In this document: piece by piece, positions 25,921-33,858 of the stretch | How the letters are laid out: every line of letters starts with the position of its first letter | How positions within the stretch are numbered: position 1 is the stretch's first letter | Origin: Salinispora cortesiana | GTDB lineage: Bacteria; Actinomycetota; Actinomycetes; Mycobacteriales; Micromonosporaceae | Length of the DNA stretch: 64,000 nucleotides | Direction of reading: 5' to 3' | Assembly (NCBI RefSeq): GCF_000484695.1 | Contig: NZ_AXVR01000019.1 | Coordinates: 22,127 to 86,126, forward strand | Made by a program: the position numbers and the translations under genes | The notes under the pieces: model-generated | What the model saw: the letters and a program-made list of their open reading frames with translations, nothing else | The model's database searches: none | Told to the model about the DNA's origin: nothing

Positions 25921-27354
25921 ATGTACACGGTTGCTCAGCTCATCGGCGGAGTGTGGGGGGCGGGCGGCGAAGGGGGCGACCTGGTCGTCCACGACCCGGC
26001 CGACGGTACTGCGGTCAGCTCGGTGCCGGTGGCGACGGCGGAGGAGGTCCGCAAGGCGGTGGCGGCGGCGCGGGGCGCTGCCGCCGAGTGGGCCAGGACA
26101 CCGCTGGCGGAGCGGGCCGCCGCCCTGCATCGGGCCGCGGACGCGGTGGCGGCGGCCGCCGTCGAGCTGGCGCAGGCCACCACCGTGGAGATGGGCAAGC
26201 CGCTCGCGGATGCGCGGGGCGGGGTGGACGCGGGCGTGGGCACCCTGCGCCAGTACGCCGAGCTGGCACCGCTGCGCGGTGGGCGGACCCTACACGGCTC
26301 CGCTGAGGCGATCGACTTCATGCTGCCGCAGCCCCGCGGCGTGGTCGCCGCCTTCACCCCCTGGAACGACCCGGTCGCGGTCTCCTGTGGCCTGCTCGGC
26401 GCGGCGCTGGTCACCGGCAACGTGGTGCTCTACAAGCCCAGCGAACGGACTCCGGCGACCGGATGGCTGCTGGCGAAGGCGGTGGACGCGGCGTTGCCGC
26501 CCGGCGTGCTCTCGCTACTGACCGGAGGGCCCGAGGTCGGGGCGGCACTGGCCGCCCAGCCGGTGGACGTGCTCGCCCACGTCGGTTCGACCGCCACCGG
26601 CCGGGCGATCGCCGCCGCGGCGGCCCGGACCGGGGCCAAGGTGCTCCTCGAGAACGGTGGCAGCGACCCGCTCGTCATTGACGCGGACGTGGACCCGCTG
26701 TGGGCAGCCGAGCAGGCGGCCATCGGTGCGTTCGCCAACGCCGGCCAGATCTGCGTCGCCGTCGAGCGGATCTACGTACACCGGGATGTGGCCGAGGACT
26801 TCGTTGATGCCCTGATCGAACGGGCGCGGGCCCTGCGCACCGGACCGGGCGTCGATCCGGCGACCGAGCTGGGACCGTTGGTTGACCGGCAGCACCGAGA
26901 CCACGTGCACGGGCAGGTCACGGCCGCGGTGGCGCAGGGAGCCCAGCTTCGGATCGGCGGCACCTTACCGGACGGGCCGGGTGCCTTCTACCCGGCGACG
27001 GTGGTCACGGACTGTCGGCAGGACATGCCCCTGATCCGCGAGGAGACCTTCGCCCCGGTCGCCCCGGTCGTGGTGGTTGACTCGTTCTCGGAGGCGCTCC
27101 GGTGCGCGGCCGACTCGCCGTACGGGCTCGCTGCGACGGTGCTGACGGCGTCGATGAGTCATGCGCAACGCGCCTGCCGGGACCTCCCGGTCGGCACCGT
27201 GAAGATCAACGCAGTTTTCGGTGGGGCTCCGGGTGGGGCCGCCCATCCGCGTCGGGGCAGCGGACAGGGCTTCGGGTACGGGCCGGAGCTACTCGACGAA
27301 TTCACCGCCACAAAGGTGGTCCACCTTCAGGCGCCGGGCGGCGGACACTGGTGA
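25921..27354 (+). CDS. Aldehyde dehydrogenase family protein
   Basis: A 477-aa NAD(P)-dependent aldehyde dehydrogenase. Key parts are AFTPWNDPVAVS and LYKPSERTP (cofactor site), the general-base Glu in LLENGGSDPLV, the catalytic Cys in NAGQICVAVERIYV and EETFAPVAPVVVV. The ENGGSDP version replaces the usual ELGGKSP. A much longer reading frame upstream is antisense to the oxidoreductase gene and was not used; ATG 25921 (MYTVAQLIGG) begins the family sequence. The aldehyde is unknown. Confidence 0.92.
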   Translation: MYTVAQLIGGVWGAGGEGGDLVVHDPADGTAVSSVPVATAEEVRKAVAAARGAAAEWARTPLAERAAALHRAADAVAAAAVELAQATTVEMGKPLADARGGVDAGVGTLRQYAELAPLRGGRTLHGSAEAIDFMLPQPRGVVAAFTPWNDPVAVSCGLLGAALVTGNVVLYKPSERTPATGWLLAKAVDAALPPGVLSLLTGGPEVGAALAAQPVDVLAHVGSTATGRAIAAAAARTGAKVLLENGGSDPLVIDADVDPLWAAEQAAIGAFANAGQICVAVERIYVHRDVAEDFVDALIERARALRTGPGVDPATELGPLVDRQHRDHVHGQVTAAVAQGAQLRIGGTLPDGPGAFYPATVVTDCRQDMPLIREETFAPVAPVVVVDSFSEALRCAADSPYGLAATVLTASMSHAQRACRDLPVGTVKINAVFGGAPGGAAHPRRGSGQGFGYGPELLDEFTATKVVHLQAPGGGHW

Positions 27355-27386
27355 GGTGGGCCGCCCCGCACCGGACGGTGGCTTCC

Positions 27387-27446
27387 GGCTCCGGCCCCGC
27401 TGCCGGGCCTGGGTCTAACGGCTCCGGCCCCGCTGCCGGGCCTGGG
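27387..27446. repeat. Exact 27-bp direct repeat at the 3' end of the ChaB-like gene
   Basis: Copies lie at 27387-27413 and 27420-27446 (33-bp period). The second copy encodes the C-terminal Arg/Gln-rich end of the ChaB-like protein; the first lies just beyond its stop. A recent duplication of the gene end is the simplest reading. Confidence 0.8.
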
Positions 27447-27828
27447 CGGTCAGCCGGTTGTTGGCCTTCTCGATCGCCTGCACCAGTTCCGGCTTGGTCA
27501 TGGTTGACCGGCCGGAGATGTCAAGTTTGCGGGCGACCCGCAGCAGGTGGTCCTTGCTCGCCTTCGCGTCAACGCCCCCCGCTGTCGCCGCACGGCGCCG
27601 GGGACCGCCACCGGCGGCCTGCCGATCGCTCGGACCCTTGCGGCCCTTCGGCTCCCAGTGGTCACCGACCTTTTCGAACTCGTTCTTGACCGCCGCGAAC
27701 GCGGTCCGGCTGGCCCGCTCCCCCTCGCCGTACGTCTGCAGGGCCGAGTCGTGGGTCTTCTCCCAGGTACGCTGCGCCTTGTCCGGGGAGCGTCGCAGCG
27801 TGCTGGGCATGTCCTCCCGCCCGGGCAT
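27415..27828 (-). CDS. ChaB-like protein with C-terminal Rho-N/SAP-like motif
   Basis: A 137-aa basic protein. Residues 5-60 (STLRRSPDKAQRTWEKTHDS and AFAAVKNEFEKVGDHWEPKG) match the ChaB fold, named for a cation-transport regulator in E. coli but mostly uncharacterised. A basic linker is followed by KDHLLRVARKLDISGRSTM and KPELVQAIEKANN, resembling the Rho N-terminal or SAP-like nucleic-acid-binding helix pair. ATG 27828 was chosen because AGGAGG lies six bases upstream. DNA or RNA binding is an inference. Confidence 0.8.
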   Translation of the reverse strand: MPGREDMPSTLRRSPDKAQRTWEKTHDSALQTYGEGERASRTAFAAVKNEFEKVGDHWEPKGRKGPSDRQAAGGGPRRRAATAGGVDAKASKDHLLRVARKLDISGRSTMTKPELVQAIEKANNRLTAQARQRGRSR

Positions 27829-27941
27829 CTCGATCCTCCTCACACGTCGGTGGGTCTCCAGTGATCTTTCCCCACGGCCGACACGACAAACCGGATCTGG
27901 CCGGGGTTTACCCCCGGAGCCCGTCGGGTAGCGCAGAAGAC

Positions 27942-28358
27942 ATGGAACGCGGCAGCAGCAAGCACGGACCGAGGCTCGACGACGAGATGGAGAGCGAGGT
28001 CAGCGGCCTCGTACAGGGTCCAGGAGCGGCCGGCTCGCGGGTCAACGAGTCCCGTCAGCCGGAGCCGGCGGGCGAGGACCAACCGGAGCCCACGACGGCA
28101 CCGGCCGGCGCGCTGCGCAGCGGCAACCCGCAGGGCATGAGCTCCGATGATGTCGAGGCCCGCAGCCGGCTCGGACGGTTCATCACGATGACCGCCCTGC
28201 CGGGCGACCGCGAGACCCTGGTCGCCAACGCACGGGGCAACGACGCTCCGGCCGACCTGATCGCCGAGTTGGAACGCCTGCCCACGGGAACCCGCTACCA
28301 GACGGTCTCGGAGATCTGGGCCGCGCTCGGCCACCGCAACGAGACGACCCGCTGGTAA
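27942..28358 (+). CDS. DUF2795-like protein
   Basis: A 138-aa soluble protein. The N-terminal 65 residues are Pro/Glu-rich and probably disordered. The C-terminal 55 residues (ALPGDRETLVANARGNDAP, ADLIAELERLPTGTRYQTV) resemble the DUF2795 helical domain. The start ATG 27942 lies 113 bp from the divergent ChaB-like gene. Part of a run of small stress-type genes; the function is unknown. Confidence 0.7.
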   Translation: MERGSSKHGPRLDDEMESEVSGLVQGPGAAGSRVNESRQPEPAGEDQPEPTTAPAGALRSGNPQGMSSDDVEARSRLGRFITMTALPGDRETLVANARGNDAPADLIAELERLPTGTRYQTVSEIWAALGHRNETTRW

Positions 28359-28410
28359 CCCGGGCCGTCACCCGGCCCGAGCCGCCAAAATCGGCGGGGA
28401 GGAGGAGCTG

Positions 28411-28872
28411 ATGAGTGGTGTCATGGAATACGTGGACATCTCCGTCCCGGTCCGCACCGCCTATGACCAGTGGACCCAGTTCGAGGAGTTCCCACACTTC
28501 ATGGAGGGAGTACAGGAGGTGCGGCACCTCTCCCCGACGATGACCCACTGGACCGTGGAGATCTCCGGGGTGCGGCGCGAGTTCGACGCCGAGATCACCG
28601 AGCAACTCCCGGACGAGCGGGTCGCGTGGCGCTCGATCGGCGGCACCCAGCACGCGGGGGTGGTCACCTTCCACCGGTTGGACGAACACACCAGCCGGGT
28701 CACGCTCCAGCTCGAGTTCGAGCCGCACGGCGCGGTGGAGCACGCTGGCGACACGCTCGGCATCGTTGACCACCGGGCCAAGGGCGACCTGGAACGGTTC
28801 AAGCAGTTCATCGAAGAGCGCAACCAGGCGACCGGCGCCTGGCGGGGCAAGGTCGACCGACCGCAGCCCTGA
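28411..28872 (+). CDS. SRPBCC family protein
   Basis: A 153-aa START-like fold protein. Features are VDISVPVRTAYDQWTQFEEF, FMEGVQEVRHLS and LERFKQFIEER, typical of the polyketide cyclase/dehydrase or YndB group that binds hydrophobic ligands. A good ribosome-binding site (GGGGAGGAGGAG) precedes ATG 28411. The 52-bp gap to the DUF2795-like gene suggests one transcript. A hairpin follows its end. Confidence 0.88.
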   Translation: MSGVMEYVDISVPVRTAYDQWTQFEEFPHFMEGVQEVRHLSPTMTHWTVEISGVRREFDAEITEQLPDERVAWRSIGGTQHAGVVTFHRLDEHTSRVTLQLEFEPHGAVEHAGDTLGIVDHRAKGDLERFKQFIEERNQATGAWRGKVDRPQP

Positions 28873-28883
28873 CCCCACAGCGC

Positions 28884-28929
28884 AACCCGCTGACGGCCCC
28901 CGCCACCACCGGGGGGCCGTCGGCGGGTT
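28884..28929 (+). terminator. Hairpin terminator after the SRPBCC gene
   Basis: AACCCGCTGACGGCCCCC at 28884-28901 pairs with 28912-28929 over 18 bp with a single wobble position. The pair lies 12 bp after the SRPBCC stop and ends in GTTT. The T-run is short, as usual for high-GC actinobacteria. Confidence 0.7.
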
Positions 28930-28961
28930 TCGCGCGGGTGGAGTCGGGTACCGCCGAAGGT

Positions 28962-29219
28962 ATGACCGACGACAAGGCGTGGCGTGACGAGGAGCGGACT
29001 CCCCTGGCGGAGCTGGACCGGGCCATCGCTCGTTCGGCGATGGACGGCCAAGCCGACGACGTAACCGCAAACGACGCCGGAGAGGAGGCCGCGTTCGGGC
29101 ACGGGCCCCAGGCGGTGGACCGCGGCGGCCAGGCGGCCGGGACCGGCCGGGAACCGACTGACCCGGATCGGGCCTATCGCCCGTCCACGACCGGGCGGAC
29201 CGGACCGGACACCATGTGA
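28962..29219 (+). CDS. Hydrophilic hypothetical protein (85 aa)
   Basis: A small acidic protein without hydrophobic segments. The start is ATG 28962 (MTDDKAWRDEERTP); a GTG at 28938 is possible. The C-terminal half is Gly/Pro/Asp-rich and likely disordered. No family is recognised. It is flanked by hairpins on both sides, so it is probably a separate transcription unit. Codon usage is consistent with a gene but the evidence is modest. Confidence 0.5.
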   Translation: MTDDKAWRDEERTPLAELDRAIARSAMDGQADDVTANDAGEEAAFGHGPQAVDRGGQAAGTGREPTDPDRAYRPSTTGRTGPDTM

Positions 29220-29264
29220 TCTCAAACACCGACCCTCGTCCACCGGGGTCGGCTCTCGCGACTG

Positions 29265-29310
29265 GCCAGTGCCGGTGTGTCCCCGTCGGCGGGGGCACAC
29301 CGGCACTGGC
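29265..29310. terminator. Long hairpin between two small genes
   Basis: 29265-29284 pairs with 29291-29310 across 20 bp with one wobble, around a 6-base loop. A weaker hairpin (about 29229-29252) lies immediately before it. The pair follows the hypothetical gene ending at 29219 and probably stops its transcription; no T-run follows. Confidence 0.65.
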
Positions 29311-29452
29311 GTGAGCGCTGCGCCCCCCTCGGTAGGCCCCACCTCGCTTCGGCAGTGCCGGGATACCGACCCGGGTCGGCCAACCGGTCGAGGAACAAAG
29401 CCGCTGACCAGGCGAGGTCAACCGCCTGTTCCGCGGGTTAGTCTCGTTCCCC

Positions 29453-29830
29453 ATGCGCGCACCGTTGGAACGGGTCAACCCCCGCATGCTCGTTGACGCC
29501 GCCCGCTCGACGCTGGCGTCGCTGTCCAGCACCGTGGGCACCGACGGCCTGGCTGCGGCGGCGGCACGACCCGGGCTACTCGCTCTGGTCGACCAGCACG
29601 CCGCGGCGGTCCGGGAGAGCCTCGATGGGGATCGCCGGGCGCTGACTGTCGCGGCCCTGGCCGGCTACACGGAGGGAGTCCGCGCCGCTGCCCGGGAGCA
29701 CGATTGGCATCCGCCAGCCGGGCCGATCGACTGGGCGGCGCCGGACTGGCTCCTCACCCGCCTACTCGCGGTCGCCGCTCTGGCCCGGTCCCTGGACGGT
29801 CCCCGGCCGGCCCCGCTCCCGCCGCTCTGA
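29453..29830 (+). CDS. Hypothetical helical protein (DUF6401-like?)
   Basis: A 125-aa protein dominated by Ala/Leu/Arg helices: PRMLVDAARSTLASLSSTVG, LALVDQHAAAVRESLDG, WAAPDWLLTRLLAVAALAR. It resembles short Micromonosporaceae proteins that I tentatively connect with DUF6401; I am unsure of that number. The helices are amphipathic; no signal peptide is present. No function can be proposed. Confidence 0.55.
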   Translation: MRAPLERVNPRMLVDAARSTLASLSSTVGTDGLAAAAARPGLLALVDQHAAAVRESLDGDRRALTVAALAGYTEGVRAAAREHDWHPPAGPIDWAAPDWLLTRLLAVAALARSLDGPRPAPLPPL

Positions 29831-29883
29831 GGCGAATCGGGGGTGGCCACCCGCGGCGACCACCCCCGTCCTCCGGTCGCCGC

Positions 29884-30747
29884 TCAACGGTCGAACTGTT
29901 GGGTCTCGTCGCCCGTACCGCCCGACTTGCGACCACCGCCACCCGCGGTCGCCGCCTCGCGGGTCTTCGCCTCCGTCCGTTCCCGTTCGTGCCCGGTCCG
30001 GTCGGCCATCTGCCGTTCGACGTCGCTGCGGCCGGCGCCCTGGGCCTGCCGGTGCTGCTGGACGGCCCGCCCTTCCTCGGCCATCCGGTTCAGCCAGCCC
30101 TCCCAGCGGCTCTGCATCGGCTTGACCAGACCGCCACCGACACCCACGATCAGGATTCCGGCCACCGTGGCGAGCACGGCAATCAGCACCGGCGTGGTCA
30201 CCGTGGTGGCGATGCCGACCTGGTTCAGCGCCGCGATCACACCGAGGGCCAGGATAAAGACGGCCGCCGCGTCGGCCAGGACCCGGCCATACGTCAGACC
30301 GCCGAGCGCACCACTGATGAGGTCGCGGACCGCGCTCGCAATGGCCGCGGCCACCACCACGATGACGATCGCCACGAATGCCCGCGGTATCCAGGCCACC
30401 ACACCACTGATCAGGTCACTGATCGCGTTGGGTCCCCACACCCCGAACGCGAACTGCAGCGTGAACAGCAGTACGGCGTAGTACGCGAGCCGCGCGAGGA
30501 TGTCACTGGCGTCGTACTTGGTACGCGCCAGGGCGCGTTTGATGCCGCCGCGCTCCACGGCGCGGTCGAAGTTCACCCGCTCCAGCGCCGCGTCCACCGC
30601 TTTGAGGACGGCTCGGGCGATGAGCCATCCGATCACGAGGATCACGATGAACGCGACAGCTCTCGGTATGAACAACAGCACCGCCCGCCACATATCGGTC
30701 GCGGCGGCCCCGATGTCGACCTGCCGTACCGCGAGGGTTTCCGGCAT
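29884..30747 (-). CDS. Mechanosensitive channel-like membrane protein (conserved TM-helix family)
   Basis: A 287-aa protein with four to five membrane helices: about 28-48, 88-105, 120-146, 160-180 and 185-205. The repeated pattern WIPRAFVAIVIVVVAAAIA and IPRAVAFIVILVIGWLIARA followed by LxxVxFDxAVERGGI marks the TM-helix repeat family related to MscS. The C-terminal 75 residues are charged and Gln/Arg/Glu-rich, likely a cytoplasmic tail. The start is ATG 30747 after GGAGGGC; an upstream codon at 30792 lacks a site. It may respond to osmotic stress. Confidence 0.82.
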   Translation of the reverse strand: MPETLAVRQVDIGAAATDMWRAVLLFIPRAVAFIVILVIGWLIARAVLKAVDAALERVNFDRAVERGGIKRALARTKYDASDILARLAYYAVLLFTLQFAFGVWGPNAISDLISGVVAWIPRAFVAIVIVVVAAAIASAVRDLISGALGGLTYGRVLADAAAVFILALGVIAALNQVGIATTVTTPVLIAVLATVAGILIVGVGGGLVKPMQSRWEGWLNRMAEEGRAVQQHRQAQGAGRSDVERQMADRTGHERERTEAKTREAATAGGGGRKSGGTGDETQQFDR

Positions 30748-31089
30748 GATGCCCTCCTTCGCATGGACTACCTCGCGCGCATACCCAGTCACCGCACCGG
30801 CACTCCGCAGCGCTCCTCGACGTTTTCCGACCGTCGTCGGGTCGCCTTGACCTGCCCACGAAGACCGTTTCGGTAGTCGCTACCCGCCGAACCCGCCCTT
30901 GGAATGCGGGGTGAACGGACGCGCACCTGGAGCACGCCACCGCGGGGGAACGATCTTGTTGCGCTGACCGCACGCCACTCCGCCGCCCATTCCGGATATT
31001 TCGGCGGGTACCCGGATGGGCTTTTCAAGCCGAAGTACTACCGGTACTGACGAGGTCCGGCGCCACAGCGGGCAGCGGCGCTGTGTGCG
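30748..31089. other. Gene-poor interval with one possible 48-codon ORF
   Basis: No firm gene lies between the channel-like and oxidoreductase genes, both leftward. A small rightward frame at 30904-31050 ends GYFGGYPDGLFKPKYYRY, unusually rich in Tyr and Gly, but no clear ribosome-binding site precedes it. The interval should hold the promoter of the channel-like gene. Confidence 0.35.
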
Positions 31090-32052
31090 CTACTGGTCGG
31101 CGCCGCGGGCAAGAAGGGCCCGGGCCAGGTCGTGACCGGAGCGCCAGGCGGTCTGGGCGCGGGGCGGGCCGAAGGCGTCCCCGGCCAGCCCGATCCCGTC
31201 GGCGTCCAGGTGATACGTACCCGCCGCTGCCACGGTCGGCCTCGCGTACGTCCACCGGTGCACATGCACCTCCTCGGCCGACACCGGCAACGCGAGCAGG
31301 TCCCGAACGGCCACCTCGATGGCGGAGGCGGCAGCGGCGGGCTGGCCCAGGTGCGCGGCGGCGAATTCCGGGGTGGTGTGCGCGACGAGAACCGGTGCTG
31401 CGTCGCCCCGACGGTCACCGTCATCACAGACCAGCGCGAGCACCGGATGGTCGTTGACGAAGGCGCCACGTAGTCCGCTCCAACAGCGCTCCGGGAACCG
31501 CAGCATCGCGGCGAGCGACGGCGACCAGCCCTGGGCTCGGGTGGCCCGGATCGCGGCGGTCAGGGCCGGGTCCAGCAGCGGCGCCGCCTGCGGGCCGGGC
31601 ATGGCCAGCACCGCCGCCGCGCAGGGCTGCCCATCCACGGTCGGACCGGGTCCGACGCTGCGCACCGGACGGCCGAAGCTCACCGGCAGATCCTGGGCGA
31701 GCTGCTCCACCAGCGAGCGCAGCCCGCGGGGCGCGGCCCAGCGCATAGGCCCCACCACCTCCCGCCGGCTTTCGCCCCGGTACGCGAGGAAGGTGTCGGT
31801 CCACTCGCGGGCCAGGCCTGCCGCCCGCCACTGCCGCAGCACCGCGGCGAAGCCTGGATCGCTGACCGTCAGGTACGCGGCGCCCAGGTCCACCGGCCGC
31901 CCCGCGAAACGCCGGCTGGCCATCCGTCCGCCGGCGACCTGCCCACGTTCTCGAAGCTGCACCGGTACGCCCGCCCGGGCCAGTTCACCGGCGCAGGCCA
32001 CTCCGGCCAGCCCCGCGCCGATCACCACCACGCCTGCCGCTTCCCCGGACAC
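31090..32052 (-). CDS. Renalase-like FAD-dependent amine oxidase family protein
   Basis: A 320-aa flavoprotein. VVVIGAGLAGVACAGELARAG is the FAD-binding motif and GGRMASRRFAGRPVDLGAAY the second conserved segment. The C-terminus IGLAGDAFGPPRAQTAWRSG closes the FAD domain. The short length and central segment fit the bacterial renalase-like group, which oxidises isomeric dihydronicotinamides. That activity is only suggested by fold. It stands alone. Confidence 0.85.
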   Translation of the reverse strand: MSGEAAGVVVIGAGLAGVACAGELARAGVPVQLRERGQVAGGRMASRRFAGRPVDLGAAYLTVSDPGFAAVLRQWRAAGLAREWTDTFLAYRGESRREVVGPMRWAAPRGLRSLVEQLAQDLPVSFGRPVRSVGPGPTVDGQPCAAAVLAMPGPQAAPLLDPALTAAIRATRAQGWSPSLAAMLRFPERCWSGLRGAFVNDHPVLALVCDDGDRRGDAAPVLVAHTTPEFAAAHLGQPAAAASAIEVAVRDLLALPVSAEEVHVHRWTYARPTVAAAGTYHLDADGIGLAGDAFGPPRAQTAWRSGHDLARALLARGADQ

Positions 32053-32170
32053 CGGTCGAGCCTACTGGTTGCTGGAGCGCCGCCACCCCGGTTCGGCCCC
32101 GTCGGGGCACGAGCCCGGGTTACCCCCTCGGCCAACGGGGAACGTGGATGGTTGACGAAGGAGGAGACTC

Positions 32171-32758
32171 ATGAAAACACCTTCGCGTCCGACCTCAGCC
32201 TGGCGTCCCGGTCTACCGGGCGGCGACACCATCCCCTCCGGTCCGGCGGGTCATCCCTCGCCTCCCAGCGGCGACGGCGACGGGCCGGGGGTGGGGCCGC
32301 CGACGGTGACTATCGGCTCATACCCGGATTACCGCACCGCCCAGCGGGTCGTTGACTATCTGGCGGACAACCGGTTCCCGGTGGAGCACACCGCCATCGT
32401 CGGTACCGACCTCACCCTGGTCGAGACGGTCCTTGGCCGGCTAAGCACCGGGCGGGCGGCGCTGCTCGGCGCCGGTACCGGCGCGTGGTTCGGTCTCTTC
32501 ATCGGGTTGCTGTTCGGCATCTTCACCGCGGGAAACTGGCTCGCGGTGGTTCTCGCCGGTCTGGTGATCGGGGCGATCTGGGGCGCGGTGTTCGGGGCGG
32601 TGGCACATGCGATGACCGGCGGTCGCCGCGACTTCACCTCGGCCAGTTCACTCCGCGCCAACCAGTACGCGGTCATCGTGGATCAGCAGCATGCCGAGCA
32701 GGCCCGGCAACTGCTGGGCCGGCTCCACCTGCAGGCACCGCAGCGCCAACGGGACTAG
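32171..32758 (+). CDS. General stress protein 17M-like membrane protein
   Basis: A 195-aa protein. The N-terminal 45 residues are Pro/Gly-rich. Residues 46-80 (VTIGSYPDYRTAQRVVDYLA, EHTAIVGTDLTLVE) match the YflT/GSP17M ferredoxin-like domain. A glycine-rich membrane hairpin (about 98-150) separates this from a second half of the domain (YAVIVDQQHAEQARQLL). The whole layout is common in actinobacteria. The start ATG 32171 follows GGAGGAGAC. Likely part of the general stress response. Confidence 0.85.
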   Translation: MKTPSRPTSAWRPGLPGGDTIPSGPAGHPSPPSGDGDGPGVGPPTVTIGSYPDYRTAQRVVDYLADNRFPVEHTAIVGTDLTLVETVLGRLSTGRAALLGAGTGAWFGLFIGLLFGIFTAGNWLAVVLAGLVIGAIWGAVFGAVAHAMTGGRRDFTSASSLRANQYAVIVDQQHAEQARQLLGRLHLQAPQRQRD

Positions 32759-32837
32759 CCCGCACCCGCCCGGGCACGCGGCTGCTGGCCGCCACTGACC
32801 GGGTGGACGGGCCGCGCCGACGCCGGACCGGTACCGA

Positions 32838-32872
32838 GTGTACCCCGACCGCCAGCGGCGGCCGGGGTACAC
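32838..32872. terminator. Bidirectional hairpin between convergent genes
   Basis: 32838-32853 pairs with 32857-32872 over 16 positions with one mismatch and a very short loop. It sits between the rightward stress-protein gene (ends 32758) and the leftward 42-aa gene (ends 32883), so it may terminate both. Confidence 0.6.
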
Positions 32873-32882
32873 CATCTCCACG

Positions 32883-33011
32883 TCAGGACAGCGCGAATAT
32901 GCCCGCGACGCCCAAGAGCACCATCACCAGGACGGCCACCAGCGCCCCCCGCTCCCCCTCGGCCGCCGATGGGCGGTCTTCGGTTCCGCGGTTGCTCGTC
33001 TCACCGGGCAT
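32883..33011 (-). CDS. Small single-helix membrane protein (42 aa)
   Basis: ATG 33011 follows GAGGCCAGTCT. The product has a charged N-terminus (MPGETSNRGTEDRPSAAEGE) and one hydrophobic helix (ALVAVLVMVLLGVAGIFAL) at the C-terminus. The topology is that of a tail-anchored or bitopic miniprotein. It is probably real given the helix and codon use; no family is known. Confidence 0.55.
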   Translation of the reverse strand: MPGETSNRGTEDRPSAAEGERGALVAVLVMVLLGVAGIFALS

Positions 33012-33267
33012 AGACTGGCCTCCTCGATGCTCGGGGCTAGTCCCGTCCGGCTGCCGGCCGGTCGGGATGTTAGGTCCGATTCAGGCGGACGCGCCCGTTG
33101 CCGCGAGGGCTGTTCGCTCCCCCGCTGGACGCACCGAGGAGTGAGTTACCCACCTGGGCAGGAGGTAACCGTGCGGAGCTGCTTACTCGGCCCCCGTAGG
33201 CGGGAGGCCGATGCGTGGGGCCGAGCGAGCGGTGGCCGGTGCAGAGTCCGGCCACCGCAGGATCAGA

Positions 33268-33858
33268 TCAGCGGGGTTCCCGCCACATCGGCCAGAACGG
33301 TGTGCCGTCGGGCAACCGGAACAGGTCGCGTACCTGATAGCCGTGCTGGGCGTACAGTTCGGCGGCCAACTCGCTGGAGGCCTCCAGGTAGCCGGGCATC
33401 CGGTTGGCGTCCAGCCATGCGTGGTGGTGCCGCAACAGCGCGGTGCCCACTCCCTGGCCTTGCCGGTCCGGCTGCACGGCGAGGAAGGCAAGGTGGTGAT
33501 GGTCGGGTTGCGGATGGTTCGCGGCGAAGAGCTCATCGAGGTGAGCGAAGCGATCCGTCCACTCCCCGCACACCGCGGCGAGCCGGGCGTCGTAATCCCG
33601 TGGCGGCGGCGCCGGATCCGCGCCGATCGAGGGAAACCAGACGGCCACCCCGGTCAAATCGGTGGTACCGAAGACCAGGCCGTGCCACATCGCGTGGTCA
33701 ACCAGGATCTCGAACTGTCCGGCGAGCACCGCCTCCCGCTTGCTGTCGTCCGGCACCAGCCAGCGCGGCGCGTCGAGCACCAGGAACGCCGCGGCAATCC
33801 GTTCCGCGACCAGCTGCGTCCGCTCCGGCCCGAGACGCTCGACCCCAATGCCGGTCAC
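33268..33858 (-). CDS. GNAT family N-acetyltransferase
   Basis: A 196-aa acetyltransferase. The acetyl-CoA motif lies in HLAFLAVQPDRQGQGVGTALLRHHHAWLD (Q/RxxGxG/A), followed by YLEASSELAAELYAQHGYQV. The substrate is unknown. GTG 33858 overlaps the permease stop as GTGA, so the pair is translated together; it may modify a compound imported or exported by that permease. Confidence 0.87.
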   Translation of the reverse strand: MTGIGVERLGPERTQLVAERIAAAFLVLDAPRWLVPDDSKREAVLAGQFEILVDHAMWHGLVFGTTDLTGVAVWFPSIGADPAPPPRDYDARLAAVCGEWTDRFAHLDELFAANHPQPDHHHLAFLAVQPDRQGQGVGTALLRHHHAWLDANRMPGYLEASSELAAELYAQHGYQVRDLFRLPDGTPFWPMWREPR

